This document shows, piece after piece, positions 58,170 to 64,000 of a stretch of DNA of 64,000 nt (positions are counted from its first letter, which is position 1; every line of letters starts with the position of its first letter). A model generated the notes under the pieces. It was not told where the DNA came from, ran no database searches, and saw only the letters and a list, made by a program, of their open reading frames with translations. Source of the DNA: Rhodococcus sp. HNM0563 (GTDB lineage: Bacteria; Actinomycetota; Actinomycetes; Mycobacteriales; Mycobacteriaceae); the NCBI RefSeq assembly GCF_012726195.1, contig NZ_JAASAF010000002.1, positions 62,001 to 126,000 on the forward strand, given 5' to 3'. The position numbers and the translations under genes are program-made.

Positions 58170-59564
58170 GTGACTGATCAGAGCCGTCCCCTTCGCGTCG
58201 CGATCGTCGGTGCCGGCCCCGCCGGTATCTACGCCGCCGATGCACTCATGAAGTCCGACACTGCGCAGGATCCCGGGGTGAGCATCGACCTGTTCGAACG
58301 CATGCCGGCCCCGTTCGGCCTCATCCGCTACGGCGTTGCGCCCGACCATCCGCGCATCAAGGGCATCATCACCGCGCTGCACAAGGTGCTCGACAAGCCG
58401 AACGTGCGTCTGCTCGGCAATCTCGACTACGGCGTCGACATCACGCTCGACGACCTGTACCGCTTCTATGACGCGGTGATCTTCTCGACCGGCGCCAACG
58501 CCGACCGCGAACTGAAGATCCCCGGCATCGATCTCGACGGCAGCTACGGCGCCGCAGACTTCGTGTCCTGGTACGACGGCCACCCCGATGTTCCGCGCGT
58601 CTGGCCTCTCGAGGCCGAGAAGGTCGCGGTCCTCGGCGTCGGCAACGTCGCGCTCGACATCGCGCGCGTGCTCGCCAAGACCGGCGACGAACTGCTGCCC
58701 ACCGAGATTCCGCCGAACGTTTACGAAGGCCTGAAGAACAACAAGGCCGTCGAGGTACACGTCTTCGGGCGTCGCGGACCGGCCCAGGCCAAGTTCACGC
58801 CGCTCGAGCTGCGCGAACTCGACCACTCGCCGACCATCGAGGTCATCGTCGACCCCGAGGACATCGACTACGACGCAGGCTCCGAGGCGGCACGCCGCAA
58901 TTCCAAGCAGGTCGACATGGTCGCCAACACCCTGCAGGACTGGGCCATCCGCGATGCAGGCGATCGCCCGCACAAGCTGTACCTGCACTTCTTCGAGTCG
59001 CCCGCCGAGGTTCTCGGCAAGGACGGCAAGGTCGTCGGCCTTCGCACCGAGCGCACCGAACTCGACGGCACCGGCAACGTGCGCGGCACCGGTAAGACCC
59101 GCGACTGGGACGTGCAGGCCGTGTACCGCGCGGTGGGTTACCTGTCTCAGAACATCGCGAACCTGCCGTTCGACGATCAGGCAGGCACTGTCCCCAACGA
59201 GGCCGGACGCGTGCTCGCCGACGACACCGTCGAGGGCCCCGACAGGTTCATGCCGCGCACGTACGTCACCGGCTGGATCAAGCGCGGCCCGGTGGGTCTG
59301 ATCGGCCACACCAAGGGCGACGCCAACGAAACCGTCGCGAACCTCCTCGAGGATCGCGCGGCGGGCCGTCTCACCGCTCCGGAACTTCCGGGCGAGGACG
59401 ACGTCGTGAAGTTCCTCGAAGAGAAGAACCTGCCCTACACCACGTGGCAGGGCTGGTACCGCCTCGATGCGCACGAGCGCAGCCTCGGTGAGGCGGAAGG
59501 CCGCGAGCGGGTCAAGGTCGTCGAGCGCGACGACATGTTCCGCGCCTCGGAACCCCACAAGTAG
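58170..59564 (+). CDS. fprA: Ferredoxin/adrenodoxin-type NADP reductase FprA
   Basis: 464 aa flavoprotein passing electrons between NADPH and ferredoxin. FAD motif VAIVGAGPAGIYAADAL (about 9-25), NADP motif VAVLGVGNVALDIARVL, then FGRRGPAQAKFTPLELREL and the C-terminal GWIKRGPVGLIGHTKGDANETV, all typical of adrenodoxin-reductase-like FprA. Start GTG 58170 gives the known N-terminus; RBS is weak. The upstream Cys leader suggests control by sulfur status, so it may feed sulfite reductase. A strong hairpin terminates it. Confidence 0.95.
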   Translation: MTDQSRPLRVAIVGAGPAGIYAADALMKSDTAQDPGVSIDLFERMPAPFGLIRYGVAPDHPRIKGIITALHKVLDKPNVRLLGNLDYGVDITLDDLYRFYDAVIFSTGANADRELKIPGIDLDGSYGAADFVSWYDGHPDVPRVWPLEAEKVAVLGVGNVALDIARVLAKTGDELLPTEIPPNVYEGLKNNKAVEVHVFGRRGPAQAKFTPLELRELDHSPTIEVIVDPEDIDYDAGSEAARRNSKQVDMVANTLQDWAIRDAGDRPHKLYLHFFESPAEVLGKDGKVVGLRTERTELDGTGNVRGTGKTRDWDVQAVYRAVGYLSQNIANLPFDDQAGTVPNEAGRVLADDTVEGPDRFMPRTYVTGWIKRGPVGLIGHTKGDANETVANLLEDRAAGRLTAPELPGEDDVVKFLEEKNLPYTTWQGWYRLDAHERSLGEAEGRERVKVVERDDMFRASEPHK

Positions 59565-59585
59565 ACGCTGCACACTACCGCGTCT

Positions 59586-59625
59586 CCGGCCGGATGCCAC
59601 ATCTACCGATGCGGCATCCGGCCGG
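59586..59625. terminator. Bidirectional terminator between fprA and the DUF456 gene
   Basis: CCGGCCGGATGCC (59586-59598) and GGCATCCGGCCGG (59613-59625) form a perfect 13-bp stem with a 14-nt loop, followed by TCTCGTTCTC. It lies in the 69-nt space between two convergent genes. Confidence 0.8.
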
Positions 59626-59633
59626 TCTCGTTC

Positions 59634-60116
59634 TCAGGCGAACAACACAGCACCCAGCCACGCGCCTGCAGCTATGAGCCCACCGAGCAGTTCGACGAGC
59701 ATCGACAGGCCCACCGCCTTCGTCGCTTCCACCGTCGAGCGCCACGCGTCCTTGTGCGTCCGATGCCGCTGCGCCTCCGACACGTACATGCCGAGCAGGA
59801 ACCCGAGGAACAGGCCGATCACCGGGATCACGAAGAAACCGACGATGCCGACCACCCCGCCGATGATCAGCGACCGAGTGGGCACCCCCGACTGCTGAAG
59901 TCGCTTACCCGGCCAGGTGTATTTGACTACCCCGGTGACCAGCAGCGCGACCGTTGCCACCGCAAATACGGACCAGGCGACGGTGCCGCCGGTCATGAAC
60001 GCCCACACCGCGACCGCCGCAAAGATCAGCAGGACACCCGGCAGGATCGGCACGACTATGCCGACGAGTCCCACGAGGATCGCGAGCCCGACGAGAAGCT
60101 CACCGCCCGCACTCAC
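59634..60116 (-). CDS. DUF456 membrane protein
   Basis: 160 aa with about four helices, including [35 protein letters not shown] and the Gly-rich [29 protein letters not shown]456 members are small uncharacterised inner-membrane proteins. GTG 60116 overlaps the purT stop by 4 bp, so the two are co-translated. Confidence 0.9.
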   Translation of the reverse strand: MSAGGELLVGLAILVGLVGIVVPILPGVLLIFAAVAVWAFMTGGTVAWSVFAVATVALLVTGVVKYTWPGKRLQQSGVPTRSLIIGGVVGIVGFFVIPVIGLFLGFLLGMYVSEAQRHRTHKDAWRSTVEATKAVGLSMLVELLGGLIAAGAWLGAVLFA

Positions 60117-61336
60117 GGCGCGACCGGGCGAACGAGCGATGCGGCACGTGTCGCGCGTTCGCGCGCGCTGTCGATGTCCGGGCCGGTCGAGACGGCCACT
60201 CCCATCCTGCGACGCAGGAACGATTCCGGCTTACCGAACAGGCGCACATCGGTCTCCTGTGTACGCAGGGCTTCGACGAGCCCGTCGAATGCGATACCGG
60301 TTGCGTCGAGTCCCCCGTAGATCACCGCGGAGGCACCCGGACGTAATTGCTCCACGTCCACCGGAAGCCCGAGAATCGCGCGGGCGTGCAGCTCGAACTC
60401 GGAGTAACGCTGGCTCCCCATCGTCACGAGCCCGGTGTCGTGCGGGCGGGGGCTCACCTCGGAGAAATAGACGTCGTCGCCCTTGACGAACAGTTCGACA
60501 CCGAACACTCCCCGGCCACCGAGCGCGCCGGTCACGGCCGCCGCGACCTCCCGGGCACGGGCGAGCGCCGCGTCGCTCATCGGCTGCGGCTGCCACGATT
60601 CGACGTAGTCGCCGTCGCGCTGCAGGTGGCCGATCGGTTCGCAGAAGTAGGTCTCGAGCTCCCCCGATTCGCCGACGGCGCGCACGGTGAGCTGTGTGAT
60701 CTCGTAGTCGAAGTCGACGAATCCTTCGACTATGACGGTGCCGTGGTTGATGCGTCCCCCGGCCAGGGCGTACTCCCACGCGGCGTTCAGGTCGTCGGCC
60801 GAACGGACCGTCGACTGGCCTTTGCCGGACGACGACATGACGGGCTTGATCACGCACGGGAAGCCGATCGCCTCGGTAGCGGCCCGGACCTCGTCGAGCG
60901 AGTTCGCGAATCGGTAGGGCGACGTCGGCAGGCCCAGTTCCTCTGCGGCGAGCCTGCGGATGCCCTCCCGGTTCATCGTCAGCTGTGTGGCACGCGCGTT
61001 GGGGATCACTTCGGCGAGGCCGCGTTCTTCGACGGTGGCGAGCGCTTCCGTGGCGATGGCTTCGATTTCCGGGACCACCAGGTGGGGTTGTTCGGCCTCG
61101 ATGACGGCGAGGACTGCGTTCGGGTCGCCCATGTCGATGACGTGGGCGCGGTGCGCGACCTGATGGCCGGGGGCATCCGCATAGCGATCCACCGCGATGA
61201 CCTCGACACCGAGTCGTTGCAACGCGATGGTCACCTCCTTGCCGAGCTCGCCCGATCCGAGCAGCAGGACGCGGGTGGCGCCCGGCGACAACGGTGTGCC
61301 GAGACGTGGAGAGATACGGGGACGCGGTGGGACCAT
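60113..61336 (-). CDS. purT: Formate-dependent phosphoribosylglycinamide formyltransferase
   Basis: 407 aa ATP-grasp enzyme that formylates GAR in purine synthesis using formate and ATP. Motifs: [46 protein letters not shown] (ATP loop), [15 protein letters not shown] and [27 protein letters not shown] 61336 lies 6 nt after TATAGT (complement of 61343-61348), so probably leaderless; the longer frame is a shadow of nrdJ. Divergent from nrdJ with only 45 nt between starts. Confidence 0.95.
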   Translation of the reverse strand: MVPPRPRISPRLGTPLSPGATRVLLLGSGELGKEVTIALQRLGVEVIAVDRYADAPGHQVAHRAHVIDMGDPNAVLAVIEAEQPHLVVPEIEAIATEALATVEERGLAEVIPNARATQLTMNREGIRRLAAEELGLPTSPYRFANSLDEVRAATEAIGFPCVIKPVMSSSGKGQSTVRSADDLNAAWEYALAGGRINHGTVIVEGFVDFDYEITQLTVRAVGESGELETYFCEPIGHLQRDGDYVESWQPQPMSDAALARAREVAAAVTGALGGRGVFGVELFVKGDDVYFSEVSPRPHDTGLVTMGSQRYSEFELHARAILGLPVDVEQLRPGASAVIYGGLDATGIAFDGLVEALRTQETDVRLFGKPESFLRRRMGVAVSTGPDIDSARERATRAASLVRPVAP

Positions 61337-61381
61337 GGTGGGACTATATGTGGCATCCGTCGCCGTCCAGGAAGAGAAGCG

Positions 61382-64000
61382 ATGAGCAGTGCAGCACAGT
61401 CGAGCAGCGCAGGGCAGCGCACCACAACCGTGGGGCCCGATCACGCTCGTGCCGATGTCTACTGGTTCACGACACCAGGGGTCGATCCCGCCGACGAAGT
61501 GACCTGGCAGCGCCGCGACGCTCGCATCGTCCATCACGGCACAGGTGAAGTCGTATTCGAGCAATCGGGCGTCGAGTTCCCGGAGTCCTGGTCGCAGAAC
61601 GCCACCGACATCGTCACGCAGAAATACTTCCGCGGTGGGCTCGGTGCCGAGAGTCGCGAGCATTCGCTGCGCGATGTGGTGGCGCGCATCGTCGACACGA
61701 TCACCGGGTGGGGCACCACCGACGGTCACCTCGACGATCCGTCCGCATTCGCCGCCGAGCTCACGCACCTGCTCCTGCATCAGAAGGCCTCGTTCAACAG
61801 CCCGGTGTGGTTCAACATCGGGGTGCCTCACACTCCGCAGCAGGCCAGCGCCTGCTTCATTCTGTCGGTCGACGACAGCATCGATTCGATCCTCGAGTGG
61901 TACCGGCAGGAAGCGGTGATCTTCAAGGGCGGTTCAGGAGCCGGCGTGAACCTGTCGCGCATCCGCTCGTCCGTCGAGCCTCTCGAAGGAGGTGGCACTG
62001 CGTCGGGGCCGGTCAGCTTCATGCGCGGCGCCGACGCGTCTGCGGGGACCATCAAATCGGGCGGGAAGACCCGCCGTGCCGCAAAGATGGTGATTCTCGA
62101 CGTCGCCCATCCCGACATCGAAGAGTTCGTCGAGTGCAAGGCGATCGAGGAGCGCAAGGCACGCGCACTCGCCGACGCCGGATTCGACATGGGTCTCGAT
62201 GGCTCCGACATCCATTCGGTGCAGTATCAGAATGCGAACAATTCGGTGCGGGTCACCGACGAATTCATGCAGGCCGTCGTCGACGATGCCCGCTGGCCGC
62301 TGCGCGCTGTGACCACCGGCGAGGTCGTACGCACGGTCCGGGCACAAGATCTTCTGCAGCGCATAGCTGCCGCGGCATGGGAGTGCGCAGACCCCGGCCT
62401 GCAGTACGACACCACGATCAATCGCTGGCACACCGCGACGTCGACCGGCCGGATCAACGGGTCCAACCCGTGCTCGGAATACATGCACCTCGACGACTCC
62501 GCATGCAACCTGTCGAGCCTGAATCTGCTGACCTTCCTACGGGAGGACGGCACGTTCGACGTCGATGGTTTCCGACATGCCGTCGCGGTGATGCTCACCG
62601 CGCAGGAGATTCTCGTCGGTCGCGCCGACTACCCCACAGAGAAGATCGGTGAGACGTCCCGCCGGTTCCGGCAACTCGGGCTCGGATACGCGAATCTCGG
62701 TGCGCTGCTGATGGCGTCGGGTCTTCCGTACGACAGCGACGCCGGCCGTGCATATGCCGCCGCTGTCACCGCGTTGATGACGGGGCATGCCTACGCAGTG
62801 TCGGCTCGCCTCGCGGAGCGAACGGGCCCGTTCGATGGGTACGACGAGAACCGCGACTCGATGCTCGGCGTGCTCGCACGGCACCGCGGTGCGGTCGACG
62901 ACATCGATGCCGCACTCGCCCCGCCGGACGTGCTGGCGGCGGCCCGTGAAGCGTGGGATCGCGCGGTCGCCGACGGCACCGAGCACGGTGTGCGGAACAG
63001 TCAGGTCACCGTGCTCGCTCCCACCGGCACGATCGGCCTGGCGATGGACTGCGACACCACCGGAATCGAGCCCGACCTGGCCTTGGTCAAGACGAAGAAA
63101 CTCGTGGGCGGTGGCAGTCTGTCGATCGTCAATCGCAGTGTGCCGCGAGCACTGGCGCGACTCGGATACGGTCCGGCCGAGGTCGCCGATATCGTCGCTC
63201 ATCTGGATCGGGAGCACACCCTCGCGGGCGCTCCGCATGTACGCACCGAGCACCATCCGGTGTTCGCAACATCGATGGGCAGCAATGCCATTGCGCCGCG
63301 CGGACATGTGACGATGATGGCTGCAGTGCAGCCGTTCCTGTCGGGTGCGATCTCGAAAACCGTGAATCTTCCGGAGTCCGCCACCGTGGACGACATCGCC
63401 GGCCTGTACGTCGATGCATGGCGGCTGGGGCTCAAGGCGCTCGCCGTCTACCGCGACAACTGTAAACTGGGGCAGCCACTGTCGACGTCGACACCGTCGT
63501 CTCCGGCAATTGCTCCGGTTGCGACTGCTCGGCGCGAGCGTCTGCCGCGCACCCGCAATTCGCGCACGTTCGAGTTCCGGGTTGCCGACTGCAAGGGTTT
63601 CGTCACGATCGGCGAATACGACGACGGGCGTCCCGGCGAGATGTTCCTCCGTGTGTCGAAGCAGGGTTCCACCCTCGCCGGCATCATGGATGCGTTCTCC
63701 ATGGCGGTCAGTTACGGCCTGCAATACGGGGTCCCGCTGCGCACATTCGTGCGGGCGTTCACCAGTACACGATTCGAGCCGGCGGGCATCACCGACGATC
63801 CGGATCTGCGGATCGCGTCGTCGATTCTCGACTACATCTTCCGCAGGCTTGCGGTCGACTATCTCGAAACCGACGAGCGGATGGAACTCGGTGTGCGCAC
63901 CGGCGGTGAGCGTGCCGCGCACGACGAACTCGCGCCCGAGCTACCGGTCTCGGAGAAGGCGTCCGCCACCGTCGACACCCGCGACGGGCAGGTTGCGTCG
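61382..64000 (+). CDS. nrdJ: B12-dependent (class II) ribonucleotide reductase, 3' end missing
   Basis: 873 codons are present and the frame is still open at the window end. Reduces ribonucleotides using adenosylcobalamin. Conserved: [90 protein letters not shown] and [17 protein letters not shown]. No ATP-cone precedes the catalytic domain. The C-terminal part here ([26 protein letters not shown]) is the TSCPD-type extension; the terminal Cys pair would lie beyond the window. ATG 61382 has GGAAGAGAA just upstream. The nearest B12 supply genes are the operon at 51437-55483. Confidence 0.95.
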   Translation, partial: MSSAAQSSSAGQRTTTVGPDHARADVYWFTTPGVDPADEVTWQRRDARIVHHGTGEVVFEQSGVEFPESWSQNATDIVTQKYFRGGLGAESREHSLRDVVARIVDTITGWGTTDGHLDDPSAFAAELTHLLLHQKASFNSPVWFNIGVPHTPQQASACFILSVDDSIDSILEWYRQEAVIFKGGSGAGVNLSRIRSSVEPLEGGGTASGPVSFMRGADASAGTIKSGGKTRRAAKMVILDVAHPDIEEFVECKAIEERKARALADAGFDMGLDGSDIHSVQYQNANNSVRVTDEFMQAVVDDARWPLRAVTTGEVVRTVRAQDLLQRIAAAAWECADPGLQYDTTINRWHTATSTGRINGSNPCSEYMHLDDSACNLSSLNLLTFLREDGTFDVDGFRHAVAVMLTAQEILVGRADYPTEKIGETSRRFRQLGLGYANLGALLMASGLPYDSDAGRAYAAAVTALMTGHAYAVSARLAERTGPFDGYDENRDSMLGVLARHRGAVDDIDAALAPPDVLAAAREAWDRAVADGTEHGVRNSQVTVLAPTGTIGLAMDCDTTGIEPDLALVKTKKLVGGGSLSIVNRSVPRALARLGYGPAEVADIVAHLDREHTLAGAPHVRTEHHPVFATSMGSNAIAPRGHVTMMAAVQPFLSGAISKTVNLPESATVDDIAGLYVDAWRLGLKALAVYRDNCKLGQPLSTSTPSSPAIAPVATARRERLPRTRNSRTFEFRVADCKGFVTIGEYDDGRPGEMFLRVSKQGSTLAGIMDAFSMAVSYGLQYGVPLRTFVRAFTSTRFEPAGITDDPDLRIASSILDYIFRRLAVDYLETDERMELGVRTGGERAAHDELAPELPVSEKASATVDTRDGQVAS

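Noticed and set aside
58122-59600. 492-codon open frame on the - strand
   Set aside because: Antisense to fprA; composition is what the complementary strand of a high-GC gene gives.
62537-63922. 461-codon open frame on the - strand
   Set aside because: Antisense to nrdJ; no family features.

Overview
The window is high-GC actinobacterial DNA, most likely from a Rhodococcus or close relative in the mycolic-acid group (Mycobacteriales/Corynebacteriales). Pointers are a solitary groL with two CIRCE operators, an F420-dependent glucose-6-phosphate dehydrogenase, the PknG-GlnX-GlnH signalling set, an FprA-type reductase, a WhiB protein, GTG/TTG starts and many apparently leaderless genes. From memory, the gene order from groL through psd-pssA-AAA ATPase, glutamate-cysteine-type ligase, sodC, LytR_C protein, DUF3263, def, GNAT, xth, thiD, lpqL, thiGSO, thiE, mutT-type, glnX, glnH, pknG, ackA, pta and fgd1 matches the M. 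tuberculosis Rv0440-Rv0407 block, with extra genes inserted.

Layout. 1-6.3 kb: groL (partial), a secreted protein, a HAD phosphatase, htpG, a D-amino-acid dehydrogenase and a PadR regulator. 6.3-11.9 kb is accessory: a DUF1707 membrane protein, a TnpB-only IS200/IS605-type element with a recognisable right end, and a large RecB-like nuclease/helicase. 11.9-17.5 kb: SRPBCC protein and the operon psd-pssA-CDC48-like ATPase-membrane protein. 17.7-24.0 kb: a complete Mrp Na+/H+ antiporter operon (A/B fusion, C, D, E, F, G). 24-31.7 kb: GCS2-type ligase, Cu/Zn SOD, LytR_C protein, DUF3263, deformylase, two GNAT proteins, exonuclease III, a membrane protein and thiD. 31.7-38.8 kb: lipoprotein aminopeptidase, an ABC exporter, thiO-thiS-thiG under a TPP riboswitch, divergent thiE, and a Nudix-PIN-like fusion. 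38.9-48 kb: glnX-glnH-pknG, pta-ackA and fgd1. 48-51.4 kb: a DUF559/Vsr-like gene bracketed by long palindromes, TauE/SafE, a HAD-IIA phosphatase and WhiB. 51.4-55.7 kb: a B12-riboswitch-controlled corrinoid uptake operon ending in a metallo-beta-lactamase/CobU fusion. 55.7-59.6 kb: rhodanese-metZ, a membrane-anchored protein, a Cys-containing leader peptide and fprA. 59.6-64 kb: purT-DUF456 and a divergent B12-dependent ribonucleotide reductase that runs off the window.

How the parts connect. Thiamine genes (thiD, thiE, thiOSG) are clustered but lie in separate transcripts. B12 links the uptake/salvage operon to the B12-dependent reductase NrdJ. Sulfur links rhodanese, metZ and probably fprA through its Cys-codon leader ORF. 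PknG, GlnX and GlnH form an amino-acid-sensing unit. At least twelve genes have a TANNNT hexamer 6-8 nt before the start codon, implying leaderless mRNAs; this was used to correct several starts. No rRNA, tRNA, CRISPR array or prophage was seen.
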